Shown one piece after another: positions 23,333-32,652 of a stretch of 51,864 nucleotides of DNA. The DNA is taken from positions 1 through 51,864 of the forward strand of contig JAJTEE010000010.1 in NCBI GenBank assembly GCA_021298215.1. Reading direction: 5' to 3'. The notes beneath the pieces are model-generated. The model ran no database searches. It was given only the letters and a program-made list of their open reading frames with translations, and was not told the DNA's origin. A program made the translations under genes and the position numbers. The number at the start of each line of letters is the position of its first letter. Positions within the stretch are counted from its first letter, which is position 1. Origin of the DNA: Alphaproteobacteria bacterium. Lineage in GTDB: Bacteria; Pseudomonadota; Alphaproteobacteria; Paracaedibacterales; CAITNM01.

Positions 23333-25060
23333 ATGAAAAATGATAAAAGAGTTCTGGATTCTTCACCTCCGAAATTAAATACAATGTTTATTTTCTATTT
23401 TTTGATAGGTACTCTTGTTGCCTCAATTAGCCTTTATAGTTCTCAAGCTCTGACACAAGACGCAGAAGCATCTTTGCCTCCGAAAGTATTTAAAATTGGG
23501 TTTGAATTTCAAATGGGTGGCAATATATGTGCTGGTTGCAAAAGAGATGTCAAATCTCAACCAATTTTCTCAGTATTTAAAAAGGATAGAAAACTTTGGG
23601 ATGCCACTGTCGATTATCCTGATCTTGAAATACGAACAGTTCCTTTTGCAAATTCAGAAAAAACGCTGTTAATAGAATGTATGCGATCCATCGAGCAATC
23701 ACTGGGAACCCTCAAGGAAAAATGTATTCAAAGAGGAAACATTACATTTAAGGATTGGGTACTTGGTTTTGAAGATGATTCGTTTATTAGGCTTCAACGT
23801 ATCATGGAAAAAAGCGGATTAGAGATTCAAATTGATGATGAAGATCTCTTAACAATGCCGCTATTAATACCCTCTGATTGGGTTCCGTGCTTTCAGCCTC
23901 AAATGACGATTCAACATCATCTACACTCCACTATACCATTGGTATTATCTTTGTATGCAGATAAGCACTTACATGAATTCGAAGCGTTTTACACTTATCC
24001 CAGAACTTCAACGGACGATGTTCTTTGTAACCTACAAGAAAATAAGGCGACTCTTTCTCTCATATTGTACGTATTGAGAGCTTTCAAGAGGCAGTCAATT
24101 TTTTCTCAAATTAGTGTGCCAAAGTGTATGCAACCAATCGATAGTCTTTTATTTCTGCAGCTTTATACATGTTTTTCTTTAACCCATTTTTCTCTTCCCT
24201 TAGTTCCAGGAGAGCAAATCAATGCAAAAAGATGTATAAGTTTTATGTCGCGTCGTCCGTTTTCATCAATGTGGAAAAATATTAGAGGGCTTTATGGCAA
24301 AAGCTCGTATGAGAGTCTTTATAAGGAATATGTCGATAGTGGTGTTCCTCATGTTTTTGTCGATGCAAAGGGTCAAGCTTATGAAATGAGAAAGAGATTT
24401 CAAACAATACTTTATGGTGCTCACTATTTTGTTTCAGGAGAAAGATGTGACTTTACCTATCTAAGAAAATTTTTTAAGGGAACTCCCAAACAACTTGATG
24501 AGTTCCTAAAAATAGGAGACATCACCACACCAATGATTTATGCCTTGGATGCAGACCAAGTTCCCATCCTTACCGAAGATGGTAAGGTAGCAAGTGTGAC
24601 CATTGTTGATATTTTTAAAAATTATTATCAGGAATTTCTAAAAAGTATTGATAGTCCTACAATTCGCTATGATTTTGAGCCAAGAGGTGAAGAAAATCCG
24701 CCTTGTATTCGCCAAAGAAAAACCGATGTCGATGTATTATCACCACCGTACTTTTTACAATCTGATTCGATGGGTGCCTACAAAGACGATACTCAAATTG
24801 ATCTGGAATATGGAGAGGCTATTGTTGAACTAAGGGGTATTCGCAAGATAGGAGCCTTTGCATTGAGTAAAATGCAACTTCCAGAACAGCTTTCTGGAGC
24901 TTTTCTTTCACAACCTCTGCTGAGTGTTCCTAACCAATGGGGAGAAGTGTTGCGTGAAGTTTCTCTTAGTGAATCAGTCGAAAAGCTTTTTGCATTTATT
25001 GAGGGTAGATTAGGTGATGGGGATCCAAAAGCAGCTGAGTCAGCTAGTGCTGCGCTTTAA
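23333..25060 (+). CDS. Exported or anchored protein with possible amidoligase (glutamine-synthetase-like) fold
   Basis: 575 residues. A hydrophobic segment at residues 19-38 (IFYFLIGTLVASISLYSS) acts as signal or anchor. After it, KIGFEFQMGG (54-63) followed by WDATVDYPDLEIRTVPF (89-105) and, near residue 497-502, AIVELRGI have the spacing and character of the amidoligase family: GFEFE, W...D.S.EI.T.P, and ..VEFR. In known members these residues line an ATP-grasp-unrelated, glutamine-synthetase-like active site joining an amine to a carboxylate. The core between is divergent and Cys-rich, so this is a hypothesis only. The gene stands alone with a second secreted unknown about 115 bases downstream. 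Confidence 0.5.
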   Translation: MKNDKRVLDSSPPKLNTMFIFYFLIGTLVASISLYSSQALTQDAEASLPPKVFKIGFEFQMGGNICAGCKRDVKSQPIFSVFKKDRKLWDATVDYPDLEIRTVPFANSEKTLLIECMRSIEQSLGTLKEKCIQRGNITFKDWVLGFEDDSFIRLQRIMEKSGLEIQIDDEDLLTMPLLIPSDWVPCFQPQMTIQHHLHSTIPLVLSLYADKHLHEFEAFYTYPRTSTDDVLCNLQENKATLSLILYVLRAFKRQSIFSQISVPKCMQPIDSLLFLQLYTCFSLTHFSLPLVPGEQINAKRCISFMSRRPFSSMWKNIRGLYGKSSYESLYKEYVDSGVPHVFVDAKGQAYEMRKRFQTILYGAHYFVSGERCDFTYLRKFFKGTPKQLDEFLKIGDITTPMIYALDADQVPILTEDGKVASVTIVDIFKNYYQEFLKSIDSPTIRYDFEPRGEENPPCIRQRKTDVDVLSPPYFLQSDSMGAYKDDTQIDLEYGEAIVELRGIRKIGAFALSKMQLPEQLSGAFLSQPLLSVPNQWGEVLREVSLSESVEKLFAFIEGRLGDGDPKAAESASAAL

Positions 25061-25174
25061 TTATCATTTTCACTCAACGGTCAATTATTAATAGTTATGC
25101 TAAGAACATTCTCTCTTGCCTGCATTTCTCGAAACCGCTATCACTAATCTATTAGTAGTGAAAAAGGTATTTTT

Positions 25175-26125
25175 ATGAGAAATTTTAAGGTATTTACGTT
25201 AATTTTGGCAGCGCTTGGATTATTTTCTGTTCTATCTGCGTCTGAAACAGACGAAAGTAATGCTCAACAAGGAGTCGTCCTAAGAGTCTGGAATCATGAT
25301 ATTGGCCCCGTTATAGGTGGTAAATTTTTAGAGGATCAAGAAGGCGTTAATAAGCTTACCAGAGGAAAATGTCCCGGAAGCGGATTGTTTCGAATTCCTT
25401 ATGAGTCAGAAAATGGATTCTGGGAGCAAGGCTTGTCTGCACTTCATGATCTTAAAATATTAGTAGAAGTAACGCTTAAAGATAGTACAAAAAAATTATT
25501 TTCAGAAAGATTACTATTGCCAGGTAAGTACATAGAAATACCAACTAATACAAATAGTATTGAAGATATAAAAATTAAAATTCAAAGTAGATTGCATAAC
25601 TATAGTACCAGCGCAGGAGGGATGTGGGTTGCTCAATGGCCGGCAACTATCTCAAAAACTCTTTGTATTGGTTCAGAAAGTATTCAGCATGATGGTACTC
25701 TTGAAGTAATTGCTTCTTGGCCGCGAGTTTTGTCAAAGACTCAGCAAAAAGCTCTTCTTTTCGTAGAGCTTCATGAAGATGAAGAAGGTCATGCATACGT
25801 GCCTCTGGTTACTAGTCAAGATCAGCTAGATCCAGTTTGGAAAAGAACGATTGGTATGCGCATAGATTATCACGATACAGAGGCTAAGTTTGGGTATTGC
25901 TTTCCCACAGATAGCCTTAATCGTAAAAACATGTCTGGAAATGCTGTTCAATATGCAAAAGATCTCTTGAATTTAGGAGAAAATTTTCCATATTATGCAG
26001 GTCATCAGTTATTAAATGACTTATTTGGAGAAGAAGGTTCATCAGACTTAAAAGAAATATTAGATTTACAAGAAACAGAGAAAAGGTGCTTAGAATATTT
26101 GGCAAAACAGGAGCGGAACCTCTAA
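25175..26125 (+). CDS. Secreted protein, unknown
   Basis: 316 residues; signal peptide MRNFKVFTLILAALGLFSVL to SASE. The mature part is mixed alpha/beta with paired Cys (RGKCPGSG, SKTLCIGSE, FGYCFPTD) and Trp-rich strands (GGMWVAQWPATIS). AAAAAGG lies upstream of the ATG. It follows the possible amidoligase gene in the same direction, so they may be co-expressed. The stop overlaps the convergent pseudopilin gene by four bases. No family recognised. Confidence 0.7.
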   Translation: MRNFKVFTLILAALGLFSVLSASETDESNAQQGVVLRVWNHDIGPVIGGKFLEDQEGVNKLTRGKCPGSGLFRIPYESENGFWEQGLSALHDLKILVEVTLKDSTKKLFSERLLLPGKYIEIPTNTNSIEDIKIKIQSRLHNYSTSAGGMWVAQWPATISKTLCIGSESIQHDGTLEVIASWPRVLSKTQQKALLFVELHEDEEGHAYVPLVTSQDQLDPVWKRTIGMRIDYHDTEAKFGYCFPTDSLNRKNMSGNAVQYAKDLLNLGENFPYYAGHQLLNDLFGEEGSSDLKEILDLQETEKRCLEYLAKQERNL

Positions 26126-26850
26126 TGCTGACATGGTACTTTAGCCCACTGCGCCATTAGGTTATTGCGGCTTACAAACAGCACTGTATCATCAAAAATA
26201 GAAGCGTCGCGATACTGTGGCGCTTTTGTTATGTAGTGATCTCCTCGCATAGTATTCATTACCTTGTCTGAGTCTAAGCTTACTGCAGGCTGAACAATTC
26301 CGTTCTCCAGCATATATCCGCCGCTAGTACCATGGGAAATCAACACCACCGCCACAAAATCAGGAGTTTCTACACAAGTCTGATGCTGTTCATTAAGCAC
26401 CTTCAATGTTTCGTCAGGCGACACTTTACAAAAAATTGTTTTGGGATCAACGCGTAAATCCGACATCGGCTGTATCCACCGAATTTTTTCATGCGTAAGC
26501 CTTGGTTGCACTACATAGGTCATCCAATGATGATACCCATCTTTGGCCGTTTTTGCTTCAATACCCAATGTTTGATAAGGAACAAACCCAGCCTTGGTTT
26601 CATTAGTGCATACAGCCTGTGCTTGACCATTCGTCGTTAAAGCAGGGCAGGGAAGATGCTTATTCGCTAGCACATACCCAGCCAGTGCTTCCATAATTTT
26701 TTCTTGATGCGCGTGCGTTGTTTTCACTTTTTGCCATTGCTGAATTTTACTAAGTAACGGTAACGTCATATATCCAAGTATGCCAAGCACACTTAAAGCA
26801 ATCGCCATTTCAAGCAAGGCAAAAGCAGGTAGTTTTTTACAAAATTTCAT
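26122..26850 (-). CDS. Type IV pilin/pseudopilin-like protein
   Basis: 242 residues. The N-terminus KKLPAFALLEMAIALSVLGI has a class III signal: short basic leader, cleavage expected before FALLE, Glu at +5 and a following hydrophobic helix, as in type II secretion and type IV pilus subunits. The C-terminal domain has Cys pairs (CPAL...CTN; FCKVS...TCVE) and SHGTSGGYML. No prepilin peptidase, ATPase or secretin gene is in the window, so the machine it joins must be encoded elsewhere. It could serve DNA uptake, adhesion or secretion. Confidence 0.8.
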   Translation of the reverse strand: MKFCKKLPAFALLEMAIALSVLGILGYMTLPLLSKIQQWQKVKTTHAHQEKIMEALAGYVLANKHLPCPALTTNGQAQAVCTNETKAGFVPYQTLGIEAKTAKDGYHHWMTYVVQPRLTHEKIRWIQPMSDLRVDPKTIFCKVSPDETLKVLNEQHQTCVETPDFVAVVLISHGTSGGYMLENGIVQPAVSLDSDKVMNTMRGDHYITKAPQYRDASIFDDTVLFVSRNNLMAQWAKVPCQH

Positions 26851-26951
26851 CCAAAGAAAAGCAATTTTTTACACACAGATCTATCTACCATTTTGTAAAA
26901 AATCTTCGCACTAATATACCTAGAACTTATGGTAGGTAGTAAATGCCGAAG

Positions 26952-28733
26952 TTAAAGAAAGCTGTTTATGTAGTTTAGAGTATGTTCTTGATGTGTCTGA
27001 ATAAAAGAAATCATTGCTTCAATCTCTTCGGTACTGATCGGATTTTCGTCAACTACGCCTTCATTTTTTTCATGCCTACCTTCCATAAATTTTGCAAGGA
27101 GGGTGTCGACTGAATTAATAGGTTGCACGGCAAAGTCAGCAATACCTTCTGCCGTAATCGGAGGGAGGGCAGCTAGCTGTTCTTTATAAAATTCTTCGAG
27201 TCTTGTTTGCAGCTGAATGAATTTATATCGCTGTATCTCTAGATGTATCGCTTGTGCAACGGCTTTATGAACATAAGATTTTAGTTGTAACTTTTCTTCA
27301 AATGGTAATCCGATTATTGTCCACCTACTATGAACGGCACTTATCCACTTGCGATGTAATGACTGCTTCAAAGTTTCGTTTGAGGCATTACTAGCGATTC
27401 TTTGCGATGCTGGCATTTTCATTAATATCTTTTGTATTTTTTCAAACCATTTTAGTAATTTTGCATCTCTTGATTCTTGATCCTGACCGTTAGGAAGAGT
27501 TAAATAAAAAGCCATAAAATTCCCATAATCCGCATCGTTGACCAAGAAATTCCGAAATGGTCCCAGATATGTTTCATACTCGAACAATTGCGCATTAAAT
27601 TGTCCGATCACACCTTCTAAACCGCTTCCGTTAACTAGGGTTTGCTCCTTGACCCATTCAAGCGGTTTTACATGCTCATCTCTTTTACAAATTCCGCGTT
27701 GAATAAGAATCGACCATAAATCCAGCTCTTCTTTTAAGTTTACCAGAGTTTTAGATTGTTGTTCCTGAAAAGCTAAAGCACGATTTTGTAAATAAAGTTG
27801 CGTCTTTAACCAAACAGGTAAATCTGTTTTAGCTATGGGCTCAAGAGGTGCTGCTGCAAGAGGGACATCTCTTTCTTCAATAGCATCTAAAATACTATCT
27901 TTGATGGATCGGTTTCGTTTTTCTTTTCTTTTTTTGACTTTTTCAGCATCAGGATCTTCGCAACTTCCAGGAAACCTAAAGAGAGGGTCAGAACCATCAA
28001 ATGCATTCCGACGAGAGTGATTTCTAGTAGGTCTAGGTTCAAATATATCTAGGTCTTCTTCAGCAAGGCTTCCTACATTAAAAGAAACGGTAGCTGGTCC
28101 AGCGCCTTCTTCTTCCTGCTCACTAGAAAAAGGTGAAGGTATGCCTACAGCTTGAGTGGATATTTCTTCAATATCAGAAGCTGCTGGTGAAAGTGTGCTA
28201 CTTGCAAGAATTCCATTCAAAACACCGATCCAAGTCGCCCTTCCATAAGGATATCGTCGTGGTGTTAGATCATTTTCTATATTTTCTGACCAAGCGGTTG
28301 ATAAAGAAGAAAAAGCAAGCATTGGCACTCTTTCTTCTCTATTAGATTGATTTATTTGCGGTGAGGCAAGAAATGCATCTAAGCTATCCGTTAAGCGATC
28401 ACAATAAGTTGTGGGAAAAGGTGGCGTGGGTTCTGATGATGTATGAGATAAATCATCTTCCTCTATATTTACAAGTCTTAAGCCATGCTGAGGAAAGCTT
28501 TCAGATGAACGTGCATTTATTCCTGAATTTCCTGGCAAATCCATAAAAATATCTAAGCTATCTTGAATAGCAGTGAAACGAGAAGTTGAGGGGAGTTCAT
28601 TGAAATCACCTTCTGCTGATTCCAATTGAGAATCATCATCACTCTCACAGTCAGTGGCGCTCAACGATGAAGAGCAAGTTGCGAAAAAAAGAAATAAAAT
28701 TGTTAAAATCACGAATAATAATATCATTTGCAT
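26952..28733 (-). CDS. Large secreted protein, unknown (effector-like)
   Basis: 593 residues; hydrophobic start MQMILLFVILTILFLFFATC (signal peptide, the Cys near residue 20 could be a lipobox but lacks the usual L-A/S-G/A context). Residues 25-290 are acidic and Ser/Pro-rich with no obvious fold; there is a Lys/Arg patch VKKRKEKRNRS near residue 268. The C-terminal half is helical. No catalytic motif recognised. It is flanked by divergent MFS permease and convergent-side pseudopilin genes. Confidence 0.65.
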   Translation of the reverse strand: MQMILLFVILTILFLFFATCSSSLSATDCESDDDSQLESAEGDFNELPSTSRFTAIQDSLDIFMDLPGNSGINARSSESFPQHGLRLVNIEEDDLSHTSSEPTPPFPTTYCDRLTDSLDAFLASPQINQSNREERVPMLAFSSLSTAWSENIENDLTPRRYPYGRATWIGVLNGILASSTLSPAASDIEEISTQAVGIPSPFSSEQEEEGAGPATVSFNVGSLAEEDLDIFEPRPTRNHSRRNAFDGSDPLFRFPGSCEDPDAEKVKKRKEKRNRSIKDSILDAIEERDVPLAAAPLEPIAKTDLPVWLKTQLYLQNRALAFQEQQSKTLVNLKEELDLWSILIQRGICKRDEHVKPLEWVKEQTLVNGSGLEGVIGQFNAQLFEYETYLGPFRNFLVNDADYGNFMAFYLTLPNGQDQESRDAKLLKWFEKIQKILMKMPASQRIASNASNETLKQSLHRKWISAVHSRWTIIGLPFEEKLQLKSYVHKAVAQAIHLEIQRYKFIQLQTRLEEFYKEQLAALPPITAEGIADFAVQPINSVDTLLAKFMEGRHEKNEGVVDENPISTEEIEAMISFIQTHQEHTLNYINSFL

Positions 28734-28876
28734 CTGTAATTAGTATTTATAATTCAATAAAATTAATTTTCTCTTAATTATATATAGAATAGCGCATTGA
28801 TTGAAAATTGCTTGCGCATTTTTTGCATGCGTTGCATACTATAAACGTATAGCTTGCGTCTGTTAGGTCCGTTCCT

Positions 28877-30148
28877 ATGTCATCTCTTCAAAAACCTCCA
28901 AAATATCTTCTTGCTGCCTTGATGTGCGGTAATCTTCTTGAATATTTTGACTTCTTTATTTTTGCTCATTTCAGTTTTCTTCTTGCGCCTAAGTTTTACC
29001 CACCAATTAGCCCTGTTCACGATGCGATTATCGGGGGCTTATTCTTTGCGATTGGATTTTTAGCTCGCCCTTTAGGAGGCTACATTTTTGGTCGCATGGC
29101 TGATTTTAAAGGACGTCGTAAAAGTTTAATGCTTTCTGTTTTAGGCATGGCTATTCCTACATTATGCATTGGCTTGTCGCCAACCTATCAGCAAATTGGC
29201 ATGATGGCTCCGATTGCATTGATTATTTGTCGTATTGCTCAAGGTATGTGCATGGGGGGGGAATTCACCAATGGCGGCATTTTATTAATCGAAAATTATG
29301 GCTGGAAACGAGCGGGTACAGTAGCTGGTTTATATAATTCTGCGGCTGGTATGGGAAGTCTCCTAGCTATTGCCTGTGTTGCCATTGCAACTCGTCCCGG
29401 CATGCCAGATTGGTCCTGGAGAGTTCCATTTATTTTTGCAGCATTGCTGGGTGTTATAACATTTTATTTGCGAAGCTTCGTACGTGAAAGCCCAATTTTT
29501 GAAAACGAAGCGAAAATGACATCGGGAGAAAATCTACGTCTTCTTAGCAAAAATCACTTACGCTATGCCTATCGAGCCTTTTGCGTGGGATCTGTAACCG
29601 GCGTATTAATTTGGATTCCACTAAATTACACATCCTTTTATATGAATAAGGTTTTAGGTATGCCAATGTATGAGGCAGTTAAAATGACAGTGCTTGCCGT
29701 CATATTGCATAACTTTTTTACAGCAGTGTTTGGGTGGTTAAGTGACAAAGTCGGTATTAAAAAAATCATGTCTACGGCATGTATTATGTCATTGGTCTTC
29801 TTATTCCCAGCCTTTTCTTTGCTTGATGAGCATAGTTTTATTTTGTTTCAAGTCGTAATGGTTTTCCCAGCTGCAATGGCATATGCGGTAGTTCATCCTC
29901 TAAATTCTTTCAACGTACCTGTGTTGATTAGAGGACGCTTATCAGGATTTGCATTTTCAGCAGGACTCAGTATTTTTGCAGGTCTCACACCGTTAATTAC
30001 CAATACTCTCACCCAGCTGATGCATGGTAGCTCAGTGGGTGTAATGGCTTACATTGGTAGCATTGTGTTGTTAGGTGGCACATCTCTATTTTCGCTTTTT
30101 AAAGAAGAACCAGCTGCACAAAAAAGTGAATATCGCCTCGTTGCGTAA
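28877..30148 (+). CDS. MFS permease, metabolite:H+ symporter (ProP-like) family
   Basis: 423 residues, 12 predicted helices. Family marks: GNLLEYFDFFIFAHFS at the first helix (as in ProP/KgtP/ShiA), then FLARPLGGYIFGRMADFKGR with the GRxADxxGRRK loop motif 2-3, and RIAQGMCMGGEFTNGG. Members take up proline/betaine, dicarboxylates or similar solutes with protons; rickettsiae have many ProP-like copies for host metabolites. Substrate cannot be decided by eye. No operon partner; a REP-like element follows. Confidence 0.88.
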   Translation: MSSLQKPPKYLLAALMCGNLLEYFDFFIFAHFSFLLAPKFYPPISPVHDAIIGGLFFAIGFLARPLGGYIFGRMADFKGRRKSLMLSVLGMAIPTLCIGLSPTYQQIGMMAPIALIICRIAQGMCMGGEFTNGGILLIENYGWKRAGTVAGLYNSAAGMGSLLAIACVAIATRPGMPDWSWRVPFIFAALLGVITFYLRSFVRESPIFENEAKMTSGENLRLLSKNHLRYAYRAFCVGSVTGVLIWIPLNYTSFYMNKVLGMPMYEAVKMTVLAVILHNFFTAVFGWLSDKVGIKKIMSTACIMSLVFLFPAFSLLDEHSFILFQVVMVFPAAMAYAVVHPLNSFNVPVLIRGRLSGFAFSAGLSIFAGLTPLITNTLTQLMHGSSVGVMAYIGSIVLLGGTSLFSLFKEEPAAQKSEYRLVA

Positions 30149-30177
30149 AAGCCCATTTTCGGTGCTTCTTGAAAAAC

Positions 30178-30218
30178 GTGTCATTCTGAGCCTTCGAAGA
30201 AGCGTAAGAATCTAGTTA
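30178..30218. repeat. Dispersed REP-like element
   Basis: GTGTCATTCTGAGCCTTCGA, AGAAGCGTAAGAATCTAGTTA. Close to 12277-12317; the start also matches 50400 (GTCATTCTGAG). Confidence 0.65.
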
Positions 30219-30293
30219 AATATTATCTAAATCTGATTTTGCTCTCCGATTTCTGCAATGCCCTACAGGCTTCACGATGAGATAAACTGTTCC

Positions 30294-31037
30294 TTAAGCA
30301 TTCTCCAACGAAAACGTTACCGTGCTCACTACGCGGATTTTTTTCTCAATACTTTCAGCTTCATTATAATCGCGTTCTTCACTCCCAAAATTTTTTGCAG
30401 TAATAGTGAAAATTCCTTGATTGGCTGATTTAATAGCGCCTACTTTTGCAGCCGAATCCTTGGCAAATTGATCGGCAGCTTTTCGTGCATTTTGCGTTGC
30501 TTCCGCAAGCATCTCTGTTTTTATATCTGTAAATTTTGTAAATTGATAAGCAGCTTTTGTTGAAACGGCAATATTTTGGTGAAGCAAATCCCCAATATCT
30601 TCAGGAATCTTACTAATCAAATCAACATTGGCCGAAGTAACGGTAATAGTATTTCTTAAGATATAACGGTCCTGAGGTTTTTTATCTGAGTCACCATAGT
30701 CACGAGCGCTTTTGTCGTTAATTTTTAAGGCTTGCACTTGAATTTCTTTACTATCGACTCCTCTTTTCTGTAAGAAATTCAAAATAATATCCTTATCTTT
30801 TTGCATTTTTATACTTAGTGCATCTAAATCATTTCCTACTTCGGTGAAGTACAGGTTAAGCACGGCCGTATCTGCTTTTACAACTCGTTCTGCTAATCCT
30901 TTTACCGCAACCGATCGATCCATTAATTTAAAGCGCTCAATGGATTTACCAATGAAATAGCCGCTCATCGAAAATCCTATAGCAAGGATGAAGGCAATGA
31001 TAATTAGTCCAACATTTAAACTGGTCTTTTTTTCCAT
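30294..31037 (-). CDS. SIMPL-domain (DUF541) periplasmic protein
   Basis: 247 residues. An N-terminal membrane anchor (VGLIIIAFILAIGFSMSGYFIG) is followed by VAVKGLAERVVKADTAVLNL, the sign of the SIMPL/DUF541 family, with AEATQNARKAADQFAKDS and a C-terminal strand VVSTVTFSLENA. Family members sit in the periplasm or envelope, often as oligomeric rings, and have been linked to stress resistance or, in one mammalian namesake, to signalling; molecular function is unclear. It forms no evident operon. Confidence 0.85.
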   Translation of the reverse strand: MEKKTSLNVGLIIIAFILAIGFSMSGYFIGKSIERFKLMDRSVAVKGLAERVVKADTAVLNLYFTEVGNDLDALSIKMQKDKDIILNFLQKRGVDSKEIQVQALKINDKSARDYGDSDKKPQDRYILRNTITVTSANVDLISKIPEDIGDLLHQNIAVSTKAAYQFTKFTDIKTEMLAEATQNARKAADQFAKDSAAKVGAIKSANQGIFTITAKNFGSEERDYNEAESIEKKIRVVSTVTFSLENA

Positions 31038-31130
31038 GATATTTGTAAAAAATGAGATGACAAAAGCACTATATAATAAAATTTCAAATTAAAGAAACAA
31101 AAAAATAGCCAACTTTTTGAACTTATAAAA

Positions 31131-32516
31131 TTACATCGCTTTAAATGCTTTCAGCGCTTTCTCTCTAGCTTTCGAATGATGCACCAAGGGTTCTGGATAA
31201 TCACTTGGTCTATTTTCATAAAGCCAAGGTGTATGGATAAAATCATCTGGAACGTCCCTTAATTCAGGAACCCAGCTCCTTATATACTCACCTTGAGGAT
31301 CAAATTTTTCTCCCTGTAAAATGGGGTTGAAAATGCGAAAATACGGTGCTGCATCTGCACCACAACCTGCCACCCATTGCCAGTTGAAAGGATTACTTGC
31401 AACATCAGCATCCACCAATGTATCCCAAAACCATTTCTCTCCGTTTTGCCATGGTTGTAGCAAGTGTTTAACCAAAAAAGAAGCTGTAATCATGCGTACA
31501 CGATTATGCATATAACCGGTTCTCCATAATTCTCGCATGCCTGCATCAACAATAGGATATCCTGTTAAGCCTTTTGTCCAAGCATCAAAATGGTTCGGGT
31601 TTTTCTCCCACGGAAATGCTTCGAAATCTTTTTTTAAGGGGATTTCTTCTAAATCAGGATGATGAAAAAGGGTATGATACGAAAATTCACGCCATCCAAG
31701 TTCACTTAAGAAACATTCACTGTCTACTTCTTTCGAAAAAATAGCATGCTGATGGATAGCTCTCCATAATTGCCGTACACTTATTTCTCCCCTGCGAATG
31801 TAAGGGGATAATCGCGAAGTTTTTAGGGTTGGGTAATCACGATTTTTTTTATAATTCTTAAGAGAATTTTTTAAAAAAAAGTCGAAGTTTTTTTGCGCAT
31901 TCTCTTCTCCTGGACTCCACGATTCTTCCAATCCCTTTATCCAGCCAAGCTTCGGTAAAAGTTCTAAAGAATCTAACGTGTGTGAAATCTCATTAAATTT
32001 TTTATCAAAGCTTAAATGTGTGGGCGCAGGGATTGGCTCCTGTACAGAATGTTGACTTAGACAATGTTTCCAAAAAGCCGAAAAAACCTTAAAAGGCTTA
32101 CCTTCTTTATTTTTAATGGTGTGAGGTTCGAATAATAAAGAGCCATTAAAAGAATGGCAGATAATGTTTGTTTCTTTAAAATAACTCTTTACCTGTATGT
32201 CTTGCTGCATTCCTTCCGCATCGTAACGTCTGTTCCAAAAAATGTGCGAAAGGGGAATCTGTTCAGCAATATTTTTTAGTATTTCAAATGCATTTCCTTG
32301 CTGAAAAATCAAATCTGCCTTAAGAAGATTAAGTGTCCTTTTTAAAGATGATAAGCTATGATGCAGCCACCATTTCGAAGCTTCTCCAAATGAACGTGAG
32401 TGAATGCTGTCATAGATAAAAATAGGTAAAATAGGATTGCCGGTTTTCAAAGCGGCATCCAATGCTAGATGATCCGTCAACCTAAGATCATTTCTAAACC
32501 ATACTATAGCTACCAT
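31131..32516 (-). CDS. phrB: Deoxyribodipyrimidine photolyase
   Basis: 461 residues. N-terminal alpha/beta photolyase domain (VAIVWFRNDLRLTDHLALDA) binding the antenna cofactor, and C-terminal FAD domain with SELGWREFSYHTLF, GYPIVDAGMRELWRTGYMHN and NPFNWQWVAGCGADAAPYFR, all conserved in class I CPD photolyases. It repairs UV-made pyrimidine dimers with blue light. It is a full-length gene, somewhat unusual for a strict endosymbiont, and hints at a host exposed to light (e.g. an aquatic protist). Upstream gene dsbD is divergent. Confidence 0.95.
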   Translation of the reverse strand: MVAIVWFRNDLRLTDHLALDAALKTGNPILPIFIYDSIHSRSFGEASKWWLHHSLSSLKRTLNLLKADLIFQQGNAFEILKNIAEQIPLSHIFWNRRYDAEGMQQDIQVKSYFKETNIICHSFNGSLLFEPHTIKNKEGKPFKVFSAFWKHCLSQHSVQEPIPAPTHLSFDKKFNEISHTLDSLELLPKLGWIKGLEESWSPGEENAQKNFDFFLKNSLKNYKKNRDYPTLKTSRLSPYIRRGEISVRQLWRAIHQHAIFSKEVDSECFLSELGWREFSYHTLFHHPDLEEIPLKKDFEAFPWEKNPNHFDAWTKGLTGYPIVDAGMRELWRTGYMHNRVRMITASFLVKHLLQPWQNGEKWFWDTLVDADVASNPFNWQWVAGCGADAAPYFRIFNPILQGEKFDPQGEYIRSWVPELRDVPDDFIHTPWLYENRPSDYPEPLVHHSKAREKALKAFKAM

Positions 32517-32652
32517 GAAATCAAATTCTGCAATAAATTTTTTTGTTATTGTATTTACTGTATAATAAGTTCACAACCCCAGACATATAACTACTTGTGA
32601 CTAAGTCGTTCTCGTGTGTAGAATTAATTATTCTTCAATAAAACACTAGATC

